NCBI RefSeq assembly: GCF_021390475.1
Contig: NZ_JAJUWS010000019.1
Span: forward strand, 43,093-107,092
From: Streptomyces sp. ST2-7A
Lineage (GTDB): Bacteria > Actinomycetota > Actinomycetes > Streptomycetales > Streptomycetaceae
Direction of reading: 5' to 3'
DNA length: 64,000 nucleotides
This document shows, piece after piece, positions 16,819 through 25,302 of this stretch; within the stretch, counting starts at the first letter, position 1, and every line of letters begins with the position of its first letter. Below the pieces are notes generated by a model. The model saw only the letters and a program-made list of their open reading frames with translations. It did not search any database and was not told the DNA's origin. The position numbers and the translations under genes are program-made.

Positions 16819-17028
16819 TCACCGGCCCTCGTACAGTGCCGCCCGCATCCGGGCGGCCAAGTGGTTCTCGTGGCGCAACTGCCGCAGCCGACCGGCGATC
16901 TCCGTCACCTCCGGCCGCCGCGCCCGCGCCTCCTCCAGCGCCGACCGCGCCCGGGCCAGCGCCGCCTCCGCCTCCGGACACTCAGCCCGACGACGACGGC
17001 CGACCAGCCACCGCACCAGGATCCGCAT
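16819..17028 (-). CDS. Small coiled-coil protein (DUF7620-like)
   Basis: 69 aa. Basic start RILVRWLVGRRRR, then a long amphipathic helix with heptads (EAALARARSALEEARARRPE, IAGRLRQLRHENHLAARM). This matches short helical proteins next to actinophage lysis genes that I know as DUF7620. It overlaps the upstream gene by 47 bases. Confidence 0.7.
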   Translation of the reverse strand: MRILVRWLVGRRRRAECPEAEAALARARSALEEARARRPEVTEIAGRLRQLRHENHLAARMRAALYEGR

Positions 17029-17302
17029 CCGCCCTCACCCCCTCCGGGGGCGCCGGCGGCAGACTCGACAGGGCCTGCCCGGTCGTGCGGGCCAACTCCA
17101 GCAGCTCACCCATCTGCCGATCCGCCTCCCGGCGGGCCTCCTCGCTGACCTCGTGGGCCGCCCGCCACCGGTCGCGATCCGTTCGGGCGTCCTCCATCAC
17201 GCTGCGGGGCACGAGGCGGCCGGTGAGGACCATCCACACGGCAGCAGCCACGATCGCCCAGCCGCCGCCCTGCGCGAGAAGCGCCGTCGGGATGCCCTCC
17301 AT
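16982..17302 (-). CDS. Membrane-anchored helical protein, lysis cassette
   Basis: 106 aa. One N-terminal membrane segment (about 12-30) followed by a charged helix (DARTDRDRWRAAHEVSEEARREAD) and a disordered tail. The layout is like small phage proteins that couple holin to cell wall lysis, but the family is not identified. Confidence 0.7.
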   Translation of the reverse strand: MEGIPTALLAQGGGWAIVAAAVWMVLTGRLVPRSVMEDARTDRDRWRAAHEVSEEARREADRQMGELLELARTTGQALSSLPPAPPEGVRADADPGAVAGRPSSSG

Positions 17303-17319
17303 ACCGGCCTCCCCGATGC

Positions 17320-17679
17320 TCAGACTCCGGTCAGGGTGCGGCGGTGTGCCTCATCGGCCGGTGACACCTGCCCCCGGGTCAGGAGCCCGAGCACGGTGAC
17401 GACGACGGCGGACACGACGGCCACCGTCTCGGGGGCGACCTCGAAACCGAAGGCGGCCACGAGCGCGGCGAGGGCGGCGACGGCCCCGGTGAAAGCCCCC
17501 GGCGCGATCGGCCGGGTCATCAGCGCGGTGACCGCCCCGCCCACAGCAGTGATCGCCGCGACAATCGCGCCCGCCTGCGCCGTGCTCAGGCCGACCCCGA
17601 GAGTCACGGCCAGGGACAAGCCGGCCGATATCACGGCCAGCCACAAAGCGGGCTCACGCCCGAGGATGCTGCGCATCAT
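17320..17679 (-). CDS. Putative holin
   Basis: 119 aa; ATG overlaps the stop of the exonuclease gene (ATGA). Three hydrophobic segments (about 10-32, 36-55, 62-105) rich in Ala/Val/Gly, basic N-terminus and charged C-terminus. It is placed two genes after the endolysin. Holins permeabilise the membrane to time lysis; the assignment rests on topology and position. Confidence 0.75.
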   Translation of the reverse strand: MMRSILGREPALWLAVISAGLSLAVTLGVGLSTAQAGAIVAAITAVGGAVTALMTRPIAPGAFTGAVAALAALVAAFGFEVAPETVAVVSAVVVTVLGLLTRGQVSPADEAHRRTLTGV

Positions 17680-18227
17680 GCGGTCCTCTCCTGTGCGCGA
17701 GTGGCCAGCCACCGCCGCACGGTCCGGTTGTGTCGAGCGTCGGCGAGCGCATTGTGCTCGCCGCCCTCCTGCTTCGGAAGCTCGTCCCAGCGGATGCCGA
17801 GACGCCGCGCTTCCTGCTGAATGTCGTGCGTGAACATCGGCACGCCCTCGGGCAGCGCGATCATCGGGCCCCAGAGCTGCGCCAGACACACGTGGTCATA
17901 CGCGCCCCAGTTCGCCCACAGCTCCACATCCGGCCCCGCCGCGACGATGAAGTCGTGGACCAGGCGGGCGATCTGCGCACGCGGCCGAACATCCGGGTGG
18001 TCCAGATCGAGACGGTCCACCCCCCGCACCCCCTCCCAGTTCTTCACGATGGGGAGCTGCGACCAGACGTGCTCGCGCAGCCACGGGTGCCGACGCACCG
18101 CCGGCTGGTCGAACTCGCTGCTGATGGCGTACAGCTCCCGCCCGTCATCGGCGACCATGCCGATACTGATCAGCTCGATCACCCGCCCGTCCTCACGGAA
18201 CTCCAGGTCGTAATCCACTGCGGTCAT
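17676..18227 (-). CDS. RNase AS-like 3'-5' exonuclease (DEDD family)
   Basis: 183 aa. The first DEDD motif is YDLEF near residue 6; SIGMVADDGRELYAI is typical of polyadenylate-specific RNase AS. WANWGAYDHVCLAQL carries the second Asp, and HNALADARHN (HxAxxD) the end of the active site. The enzyme should trim RNA 3' ends. It overlaps the endolysin stop by 4 bases, an odd place for a nuclease. Confidence 0.85.
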   Translation of the reverse strand: MTAVDYDLEFREDGRVIELISIGMVADDGRELYAISSEFDQPAVRRHPWLREHVWSQLPIVKNWEGVRGVDRLDLDHPDVRPRAQIARLVHDFIVAAGPDVELWANWGAYDHVCLAQLWGPMIALPEGVPMFTHDIQQEARRLGIRWDELPKQEGGEHNALADARHNRTVRRWLATRAQERTA

Positions 18228-19396
18228 CGGTTACCTCCGTAGGCCAAGCGGTGTGCGTGCGCCCACCCCTGCGAGCCGACCGCCACGTCCCGGGAGACCC
18301 CGGCGCTGCGGTACTGCGGGTGGGCGTTGTGGAACCGGGCGGTCGCGTCCTGCGTCGCCGGCCCGTAGTTCGGGTGCTCGGCCACGCTCCCCGGCATGAA
18401 CCCCAGGCGCTTCAAGCAGCGCTGCCACGGCACAGCCGACGGCGACGCGGACCCCGGCCGCAACCCCTTCGGGAACGGCGGCGGCACATACGGCGCCGGC
18501 TGCGCGGCGGCCGGGATGGCGAGGACCTGCCCCGTCCGGATCGTGTACGGCGCCGCGATCCGGTTCGCCTGCGCGAGCTGCTGCCACGACACCCCCGCAT
18601 ACCCGGCGGCGATCCCCGACAGCGTCTCCCCCGACCGCACCGTGTGCGTCCGCGCCCCGCTCGAGGAACCCCCACCACTACCCGAGCCCGAGCCGGATCC
18701 CGAGCCGGCCGGGGCGGGGATCGTCAACCGCTGCCCCGGCGTCAACCGCCCCGGATCCGCCCCGATCACCGATCGGTTCGCCGCATGAATCTCCTCCCAC
18801 GACACCCCCGGATACCCCGCAGCGATCCCCGACAGAGTGTCCCCCGCCCGCACCACGTACACCGTGCCACCCGGGCCCCGCGACCCACCCGCCGGGCGAG
18901 GAGCCCCCGCCCGCACCCACGCAGTCAGGGCGGGGCCGGGGCAGGCGGTGGCGAACCCATCCGCGTGCCGCGCGATCTCGTTCCCGCACGGCCCCTCACG
19001 CCGGCAGTACTCGATCGCGTCCCGCAGCCCGTGCAGCTGCGCGTCCGGAGGCTCCGTCAGCCCGGACGCCCCCAGCAGCGCACACACCGCGTAATGGGCG
19101 TCGTTGAGCGAGGCGTTGCCGTTCGCCGAATTCCGACGGTGCAGGCCCCGCCCCTCGAAGACAGCGCCGTGCGTGCACACCAGGAAGGAGTAGCCGATGT
19201 CCGACCAGCCGTTGCCGTCCATGTGGGACGCCTGGAGCGCCCGCACATACGCCGCGCACTGGGAATGTGCACGGTCCGAGTACGCCGACCCCAGGTAGTG
19301 CAGCTTCACCCCCGCCCGGGCCCGGCCGTACACCGTCGCGCCGTTCGGCACCCGGAACGCCCGAGCGCCCCACTGCTCCCGCGATATCAAATCCAC
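18224..19396 (-). CDS. Endolysin: N-acetylmuramoyl-L-alanine amidase with two LysM domains
   Basis: 390 aa from the GTG behind AGGAGGT. N-terminal Amidase_2/PGRP domain (about 1-150: ISREQWGAR, LHYLGS, ERRNS-type zinc region, GNEIARHADGFATACPGPAL). LysM domains follow at about 165-212 and 235-282 (YVVRAGDTLSGIAAGYPGVS and TVRSGETLSGIAAGYAGVS), linked by a Ser/Gly repeat. The C-terminal 90 residues resemble a peptidoglycan-binding unit. It degrades the host wall at lysis. Divergent from the virion genes. Confidence 0.92.
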   Translation of the reverse strand: MDLISREQWGARAFRVPNGATVYGRARAGVKLHYLGSAYSDRAHSQCAAYVRALQASHMDGNGWSDIGYSFLVCTHGAVFEGRGLHRRNSANGNASLNDAHYAVCALLGASGLTEPPDAQLHGLRDAIEYCRREGPCGNEIARHADGFATACPGPALTAWVRAGAPRPAGGSRGPGGTVYVVRAGDTLSGIAAGYPGVSWEEIHAANRSVIGADPGRLTPGQRLTIPAPAGSGSGSGSGSGGGSSSGARTHTVRSGETLSGIAAGYAGVSWQQLAQANRIAAPYTIRTGQVLAIPAAAQPAPYVPPPFPKGLRPGSASPSAVPWQRCLKRLGFMPGSVAEHPNYGPATQDATARFHNAHPQYRSAGVSRDVAVGSQGWAHAHRLAYGGNR

Positions 19397-19485
19397 CCCG
19401 TGACCTCCTGCCACGCCCGATTCACCTCGTGGCACACCCGCGCCACCGCCTCCGGGGACAACACCACGTCGCCTTCACTGCTCAC
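19387..19485 (-). CDS. Tiny helical protein upstream of the endolysin
   Basis: 32 aa from GTG with GGGAGGT nine bases upstream; its stop overlaps the endolysin start. LSPEAVARVCHEVNRAWQEV is like the first helices of RyR-type domains encoded by small phage genes. Short, so only moderately certain. Confidence 0.55.
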   Translation of the reverse strand: MSSEGDVVLSPEAVARVCHEVNRAWQEVTGWI

Positions 19486-19613
19486 CGGCCACCCACCTCC
19501 CAACCCCCACCCGACAACCCACGCATACCGGGCACGCGACCCCGCGACCTGTCAAGGAGAGACATAGTAGGAATTCAGACGATCCATCATGATCACGATC
19601 AGGATGCCACGCC
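19486..19613. promoter_or_regulatory. Divergent promoter region between lysis and virion genes
   Basis: A lower-GC patch at about 19558-19605 (catagtaggaattcagacga, then tcatgatcacgatca) lies between the two divergent units. Late promoters are likely here, but I cannot name the exact boxes. Confidence 0.4.
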
Positions 19614-20288
19614 ATGACGACACCCACCCCACCCCAAGCCGACCCCGACACCGCCCTGGACCAGCTCGACATCGAACTCGCCGACCTCGAAGCCGACCTC
19701 GAAGCCGCCATCGACGACACCCTTACCGACGCCATCACCGCCGGCGTGACCGCCGCAGCCCTCCTCGCCGCCACCGCCGCCCTCGCCACCCTGGTCACCG
19801 GAGCACTGCGCGACGCCTGGGACGCCGCCACCACCGCCGCGCCACGCATCGCCCCCGACCGCCCCGGCACCCGCCCCCCGGCAACCCCCGACGACCTCAC
19901 CCCCGACGCGGTCATCGAAACCCTCGCCGTCCGCGAAGGCATCGACCACATCCTGCGCGACGCCGCCACCCGCCTGAACGCCCTCGACGCCGACCGCCTC
20001 ACCACCCTCGGCCAGACCTTCCGCCGCCTGCTCCGCGACGCCCTTACCAAGCTCGCCGCCGCCGTCAACCACGCCTTCCGCGCCTACGCCGAACCGCGCC
20101 GCATGGAACTGATCTGGCGCACCGGCAGCGCCGCGCCCTGCCCCACGTGCCTGGGGCGAGCCGGGACGGTGGTCGCCGCGGCCGAGGAGTACGCCGCGGA
20201 GCAGGGCCTGTGGGAGTGGTTCGGCGGCCTGCCGCCGGCGCACCCGAACTGCCGGTGCCGCACCGTGCCCGTCCGCGCCCAACGATGA
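19614..20288 (+). CDS. MuF/SPP1 gp7-like minor head protein
   Basis: 224 aa. N-terminal half is an alanine-rich helical region. The C-terminal CPTCLGRAGTV..HPNCRCR is the Cys/His signature of MuF-type head morphogenesis proteins. These usually follow the portal gene; here it precedes the terminase. It may be injected or structural. Confidence 0.75.
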   Translation: MTTPTPPQADPDTALDQLDIELADLEADLEAAIDDTLTDAITAGVTAAALLAATAALATLVTGALRDAWDAATTAAPRIAPDRPGTRPPATPDDLTPDAVIETLAVREGIDHILRDAATRLNALDADRLTTLGQTFRRLLRDALTKLAAAVNHAFRAYAEPRRMELIWRTGSAAPCPTCLGRAGTVVAAAEEYAAEQGLWEWFGGLPPAHPNCRCRTVPVRAQR

Positions 20289-20393
20289 ATACATAGCTAC
20301 AGACTATGGACTCCATTGAATATGCCTATGCTTCCAGCGAAGGTTGTAGCAAAACCTTGCAGGCCACAGCGCACACGGTGAGGAGGCGACCAC
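20289..20393 (+). promoter_or_regulatory. Low-GC promoter region upstream of the terminase genes
   Basis: Clearly lower G+C than its surroundings (tacatagctacagactatgg, ttgaatatgcctatgcttcc). TTGAAT or TAGCTA as -35 and TATGCT-type -10 boxes are possible. An AGGAGG precedes the next start. Probable late promoter. Confidence 0.5.
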
Positions 20394-20969
20394 ATGCCGC
20401 AAACCGACGGTGAACGTCTCGACGCCCGCAACACCGACATCTGGAACCGCTACCTCGCCGGCTGGACACAGACCCGCATCGCCGCCCACCACCACATCAG
20501 CCACCAGCGCGTCTCCCAAATCCTCGACGAGATCCGCGCCTCCATCCCCGAGGAGCAGCGCCGCCCCCTCATCACCACCGAAGTCGCCCGCCTCGACGAC
20601 CTCCTCGCCCGCACCCACTCCGTCCTCAACCGCACCCACTGGGTCGTCCACTCCGGCGAGATCGTCTACGCCCCCATCGACTACGTCCGCGACGACCGGG
20701 GCGACATCGCCCTCGACGAAGAGGGCCACCCCCGCGCAACCAGCGTGGAGCGACTGATCGACGACGCCCCCGTCCTCGCCGCCATCGACCGCGCCCTGAA
20801 GATCAGCGAATCCCGGCGCCGCCTCCTCGGCCTCGACGCCCCGGCCAAGGTCGAGAACACCGGCCCCGGCTCCGAGGAAGCCGACGCCCGGATCACCGAA
20901 CTCCTCGAGCAGGCCCGCGCCCACACCGAAGCTGTCGAGCAGCGCATCCGGAACGGAGACACCCCGTGA
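20394..20969 (+). CDS. Terminase small subunit-like protein
   Basis: 191 aa. The N-terminal HTH (IWNRYLAGWTQTRIAAHHHI, then SHQRVSQILDEIR) recognises DNA; a helical centre and charged C-terminus (EEADARITELLEQARAHTEA) fit an oligomerisation region. It is the first gene of the packaging cluster, and the large subunit follows 2.7 kb later. Would select phage DNA for packaging. Confidence 0.75.
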   Translation: MPQTDGERLDARNTDIWNRYLAGWTQTRIAAHHHISHQRVSQILDEIRASIPEEQRRPLITTEVARLDDLLARTHSVLNRTHWVVHSGEIVYAPIDYVRDDRGDIALDEEGHPRATSVERLIDDAPVLAAIDRALKISESRRRLLGLDAPAKVENTGPGSEEADARITELLEQARAHTEAVEQRIRNGDTP

Positions 20970-21607
20970 TCGACACCGCGGCGGCCACCGCGTGGTCCCG
21001 ACCAACACGCCCCCCCGGTCAGGTCGAACTGTCCGCCTGCCGACACCTGCGCGCCCTGGCCGCCACCGTCCCCGCCAACCGCCACATCGTGGAACTGGGC
21101 GCCTACCGGGGCCGCTCCACCGGCTGGCTCCTGACCGGCGCACAGGAAGGCCACGGCCCGCACCTGACCACCATCGACCCCTGGGAAGACCGCACCGACC
21201 CCTACAGCGACTCCTCCCCCCGCTACACCACCGCCCGCCCCCACTTCGAGGCCCACATGCGGGCCATCGGCGCCAGCCCCGACCGGCACACCGTCACCCG
21301 GGCCCGCGCCGTCGACGCCGCCCGCACCTGGCCCCACGGCCCCACCGTCGCCCTGCTGTTCCACGACGCCGACCACACCGAAGACGCCGTCCACACCGAC
21401 CTCACCGCCTGGCTCCCCCACCTCGCCCCCGGCGCCACCATCGCCCTCCACGACGCCGCCAACCCCACCATGGGCGTCGAAGCCGGTGCCCGTGCCGCAC
21501 TGCCCGCCGACCACGGATGGGACTGGGAGAACGCCCACACCCTGCCCTGGGCACGACGCCCCCACCGCCGCGGCCTGCTGACCATCCACCACCGGGAGAC
21601 GCGGTGA
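20966..21607 (+). CDS. Class I SAM-dependent methyltransferase
   Basis: 213 aa. SAM-binding motif I is IVELGAYRGRSTGWL (about 39-53); acidic strand HLTTIDPWED; motif IV LLFHDADHTEDAVHTDLTAW; then LAPGATIALHD. This is the Methyltransf_24 pattern, whose members often modify sugars or small molecules rather than DNA. It overlaps its neighbours by 4 bases on both sides, so it is coupled to the transferase gene that follows. Confidence 0.85.
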   Translation: MIDTAAATAWSRPTRPPGQVELSACRHLRALAATVPANRHIVELGAYRGRSTGWLLTGAQEGHGPHLTTIDPWEDRTDPYSDSSPRYTTARPHFEAHMRAIGASPDRHTVTRARAVDAARTWPHGPTVALLFHDADHTEDAVHTDLTAWLPHLAPGATIALHDAANPTMGVEAGARAALPADHGWDWENAHTLPWARRPHRRGLLTIHHRETR

Positions 21608-22584
21608 TCCACTTCGCCTCCAACGCCACCGGCTGGTACCGCCCCCCCGCCACCGGCCTGATCCCCGGCGGACAGACCGACCGCCTCATCGCACCCGTCC
21701 ACGCCCACCTGACCCCCGGCACCTACAGCATCGGCCGACAGCCCCAGCAGGGCGCCGTCAACGTGTACCTGTCCACCCGCGACCGCTACACCGCCGCCTC
21801 CGAACGCCGGGACCGCGCCTCCGTGCTGTACGCCCACGGCATCGCCTCCAAGGGCTACCGCGACTGGCCCCGCAGCAAGACGTTCAGCGTCGTCACCTGC
21901 CCCGGCCCCGCCCACGCGGACGAGGTCATGGCCTCCGGCGCACCACCGTCGCGCATCGCGATCATCGGCTACCCCAAGCTGGACCCGCTCTTCCGCGGTG
22001 AAGTCGACGACACCGGCATCTGGGCCGACGACGACCGCATCCGCGTGCTGTACGCGCCCACCCACGGCGGGGGATCGGAGCGCTACCGCCACGGCAACCG
22101 CGCCGCACCCGGCGCCCGCGCCACCTCCTGGTGGAACCGCCACGAGGTGCTCTCCCTCCTGGACCCCGACACCTTCCAGGTGGTGCTCGCACCTCACCCC
22201 CGGCACTCACCCGGAGGGCAGGCCACCCTCGCCCAATACGTCCGGGCCCACGTCGTGGTCGCGGACGGCGGCTCCACGATTTATGAGGCGATGGCGCTGG
22301 GCCTGCCGGTCGTCCTCACCTCCTGGCTCACCGCCCACCGCAACCTGGAACGCGCCGGCGGCACCCTCCTGGAGGCCACCGTCTACCGCGACCGCCTGGG
22401 CCGGCACGCCGACCGGCCCGAAGACCTGCCCGACACGATCGTGCACGCAGCCGAGGACGGCCCCTCTTCCGCAGACACGGCGTTCATCGGCCGCGTGCTG
22501 CCCCCCGCGCTGCGCGGCCACTCCGGCAAGACCCTCGCCGACCTCCTCACCGACCTGGACAGGAGCACCCCATGCCCATCGTGA
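21604..22584 (+). CDS. TagF-like glycero/glycosyltransferase (GT-B fold)
   Basis: 326 aa from GTG overlapping the methyltransferase stop. Motifs HGIASKGYRDW, YPKLDPLF, VLYAPTHGGGSERYRHGN, LAPHPRHS and VADGGSTIYEAMALGLPVV match CDP-glycerol glycerophosphotransferase/GT-B proteins. It could add a sugar or polyol phosphate to a virion protein or a cell-wall polymer. Placement between the terminase subunit genes is unusual and suggests virion decoration. Confidence 0.82.
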   Translation: MIHFASNATGWYRPPATGLIPGGQTDRLIAPVHAHLTPGTYSIGRQPQQGAVNVYLSTRDRYTAASERRDRASVLYAHGIASKGYRDWPRSKTFSVVTCPGPAHADEVMASGAPPSRIAIIGYPKLDPLFRGEVDDTGIWADDDRIRVLYAPTHGGGSERYRHGNRAAPGARATSWWNRHEVLSLLDPDTFQVVLAPHPRHSPGGQATLAQYVRAHVVVADGGSTIYEAMALGLPVVLTSWLTAHRNLERAGGTLLEATVYRDRLGRHADRPEDLPDTIVHAAEDGPSSADTAFIGRVLPPALRGHSGKTLADLLTDLDRSTPCPS

Positions 22585-22883
22585 TCGTCACCCCCGACCC
22601 CCACCCCGACGCCGACCCCGGAGCGCACATCGCCCGCGTCATCCCCACCGAACACCCCACCCGCTGGGGCCAGGCCCACATGCAGCGCACCACCCGCGCC
22701 GGCTGGCTCGCCGCCACCGATCAGGCCGGTGCCCCCACCACCGCGGGCGTCCTGGACGCCATGACCTCCCGGGCCGCGGAACTCGCCGCGGACTCCGGCG
22801 CCGACACCACCCTCACCACCGAAGAGCTCGACGAGGTCCTCGCTGCCGTCGCCGACCTCGCCCCCGAGAACGGAGAGTCCTGA
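22572..22883 (+). CDS. Small hypothetical protein
   Basis: 103 aa; overlaps the previous gene by 13 bases and the next one at TGATG. Start MPIVIVTPDPHPDADPGA, helical C-terminal half (AGVLDAMTSRAAELAADSGA). Not recognised; may belong to packaging or head assembly. Confidence 0.7.
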   Translation: MPIVIVTPDPHPDADPGAHIARVIPTEHPTRWGQAHMQRTTRAGWLAATDQAGAPTTAGVLDAMTSRAAELAADSGADTTLTTEELDEVLAAVADLAPENGES

Positions 22884-23578
22884 TGACCACCGCCGAACAC
22901 CCCGAGCTGCCGGAGAACCTGGAGCAGCTGAAGTTGTCGGAGCTGCGTGACCTGGCCCGCGCCCGGGGCCTGGAGGCGACCGGCACCAAGCCGGCGCTCC
23001 TGGCCCGCCTGCGCGAGCACCAGGAGCAGCAGGCCGACGCCGATGGGCCGGGCGCGCCCATCCCCGGCGACGCACCCGGGCACCAGGAGCAGGAGTTCGT
23101 GGTGGCCGAGCACGACGCGGGGGAGGACGAGGTGGCCCCCGACGACGCCCCGGAGCCGGACAGCCCCGACGACGGCCCCGGCACCGAGCCCGGCCCGGCC
23201 GAAGAGCCCCCCGTCAACATCCCCGACCCCGCCACCGAGACCGGGGCCGAGACCGGGGTCGGGGCGCCGCAGACGCGGGAGGGGCGGGAGCGAACCCCCG
23301 GCGGCTACGTCCGCCCCACCGTCTCACCCACCCACCAGGCCGACGGCGACCTGCACGCCGACACCTTCCGCATGGAGATCGTCGCGATCCGCCCCGACCA
23401 GGTGTCCGGGCCCTGGCACGACAAGAACCACCGCCTGGTCCAGCGCAAGGCCGCCGACCGCGGCCTGACCCCCGCCGGGCACGTCACCGCCGACGGCGAC
23501 CCCCGCGTCGAGCGGCGCGGCGGCCGGGAGGTCCACATCTACACCTACACCCTGCCCGTGCGCAGGCCCACCGCCTGA
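22883..23578 (+). CDS. SAP-domain protein
   Basis: 231 aa. Residues 11-45 (LEQLKLSELRDLARARGLEA, then KPALLARLREH) form a SAP helix-extension-helix that binds DNA in other proteins. An acidic, disordered 100-residue stretch follows, and then a folded C-terminal part (TFRMEIVAIRPDQVSG..EVHIYTYTLPVRR). Lies directly before the large terminase; could assist packaging. Confidence 0.78.
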   Translation: MTTAEHPELPENLEQLKLSELRDLARARGLEATGTKPALLARLREHQEQQADADGPGAPIPGDAPGHQEQEFVVAEHDAGEDEVAPDDAPEPDSPDDGPGTEPGPAEEPPVNIPDPATETGAETGVGAPQTREGRERTPGGYVRPTVSPTHQADGDLHADTFRMEIVAIRPDQVSGPWHDKNHRLVQRKAADRGLTPAGHVTADGDPRVERRGGREVHIYTYTLPVRRPTA

Positions 23579-23646
23579 CCTCACCCGCCGGGTGCGGCCC
23601 CCGGCACACCACCACGTTCGTCATCCCACCCGGAGGGGAGGACCAG

Positions 23647-25302
23647 TTGGACCCCTACACCACCCACCGCACCGCCGAACGGTTCGGCTGGGCCACCTAC
23701 CTCACCCGCTTCGAACCCGACCTGCTGCGCGCCCCCGCCGGCCGCCGCACCCTCACCCGCACCGACCCCCTCCTCTTCGCCCTGATCTACTTCCGCCACC
23801 ACCTCGCGTCCGATGAGACCGGCGGCCACGTCTCCTTCTCCGACTTCCACCTGGAGCTGTGCGCAGCGGTACGGCAGTGGATACGCGACGACCTCGAACC
23901 TGCGGAACTCCGCGAAGCGGTCATCGCACCACGCGAGTCGGGGAAGAGCACGTGGTGTTTCCTCATCCTCCCGGCGTGGGCCCTGGCACACGGGCACCGC
24001 ACCTACGTCGCGGCGTTCGCCGACTCCGGCCACCAGGCCGAACAACACCTGAGCAGCTTCAAGCAGGAGTTGGACGACAATCCGCTGCTGCGCGCGGACT
24101 ACCCCGACCTGTGCACCCCCGCCCGCCGCGAATCCGGCACCACCGTCGCGGACCGGCAGGACATGTACGTCTCCACCTCCGGTATCGCGTTCATGGCCCG
24201 CGGTATCGACAGCAGCACCCTCGGTACGAAGTGGCGCAACAAACGCCCCGACCTGCTGCTGTTCGACGACATCGAACCCGACGCCTCCAACTACAGCGAC
24301 TATCAGAAGGACAAGCGGCTGCACTCGGTGGTCACCACCGTCTTCGCGATGAACTTGAACGCCGCGGTCCTGATCGCCGGCACCGTCACCATGCCCGGCA
24401 GCATCATCCACGACCTCGTGCGGCAGATCACCGACACCGGCGCCACCGACCTCCCCGCATGGCCGCGCGAAGAGAACGTCGTCGTGCGGTACTTCCCCGC
24501 CCTGGTCGCCACCGACGACGGCGGGGAACGCTCGCTGTGGCCGCAGCGCTGGCCCCTGGACTACCTCAAGTCCATCGCCCACACCGCCGCATTCCAGTTG
24601 AACCTGATGAACAATCCGCGCGGCCGGCAGGGCGACTACTGGCAGCACGACGACTTCATCCACGCCACCCTCGGTGTGTCCGCGACCCGCTGGATTCTGG
24701 AGATCGACCCCGCCGTCACCACCACCGGCAAATCCGACTGGACCGGCATGGCCGTCGTCGCCTACAAACCCCCCACACCACCCCCCACCGACCGGGACAT
24801 GAAGGCGCCCCCGCCCGTCCCGGAACACCTCGCGGCCCTCGCCGCCGCCCACCCCCGCATCAACCCGAGGCTGGGGATGTGCGAGGTTCTCTACGCCCAG
24901 CAGGTCCGATACGCCGGTGACCGGCTGCGCGCCGAAGTGCTGCGGCTCCTGGCCCGCTACCCCCGCATCCGCGCCGTCCGCATCGAGGTCAACCAGGGCG
25001 GGGAGTTGTGGCGCACCGTCCTGCACAACCTCCCGCCCGGCGTGAAGCTCCTGGTCCACACCCAGCACGCCCCCAAGGACGTGCGGTTCACCCGCGCCCT
25101 GAACCTCTACCAGACCGGCCGCGTCGTCCACACCGAGCAGCTCCCCCGCGCGGAGGACCAGATGACGGCCTACCCCAAGGCCGCCCACGACGACGTCGCC
25201 GACGCCGTCGTCTCCGCGCTCCTGTACTTCCTCGAACCTCCCCGCCCCCGCCGGGCCGGCCGAACCACCACCACCTACAGCACAAGGGGCGCCGTGACGT
25301 GA
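23647..25302 (+). CDS. terL: Terminase large subunit
   Basis: 551 aa, TTG start after GGAGGGGAGG. ATPase: Walker A-like APRESGKST at 94-102, Walker B LLLFDDIE at 203-210, coupling motif near AGTVT (244-248). C-terminal RNase H-type nuclease with Asp in LEIDPAVTTTGKSD (about 354) and HDDVADAV (about 528). Pumps DNA into the prohead and cuts it. Confidence 0.95.
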   Translation: MDPYTTHRTAERFGWATYLTRFEPDLLRAPAGRRTLTRTDPLLFALIYFRHHLASDETGGHVSFSDFHLELCAAVRQWIRDDLEPAELREAVIAPRESGKSTWCFLILPAWALAHGHRTYVAAFADSGHQAEQHLSSFKQELDDNPLLRADYPDLCTPARRESGTTVADRQDMYVSTSGIAFMARGIDSSTLGTKWRNKRPDLLLFDDIEPDASNYSDYQKDKRLHSVVTTVFAMNLNAAVLIAGTVTMPGSIIHDLVRQITDTGATDLPAWPREENVVVRYFPALVATDDGGERSLWPQRWPLDYLKSIAHTAAFQLNLMNNPRGRQGDYWQHDDFIHATLGVSATRWILEIDPAVTTTGKSDWTGMAVVAYKPPTPPPTDRDMKAPPPVPEHLAALAAAHPRINPRLGMCEVLYAQQVRYAGDRLRAEVLRLLARYPRIRAVRIEVNQGGELWRTVLHNLPPGVKLLVHTQHAPKDVRFTRALNLYQTGRVVHTEQLPRAEDQMTAYPKAAHDDVADAVVSALLYFLEPPRPRRAGRTTTTYSTRGAVT

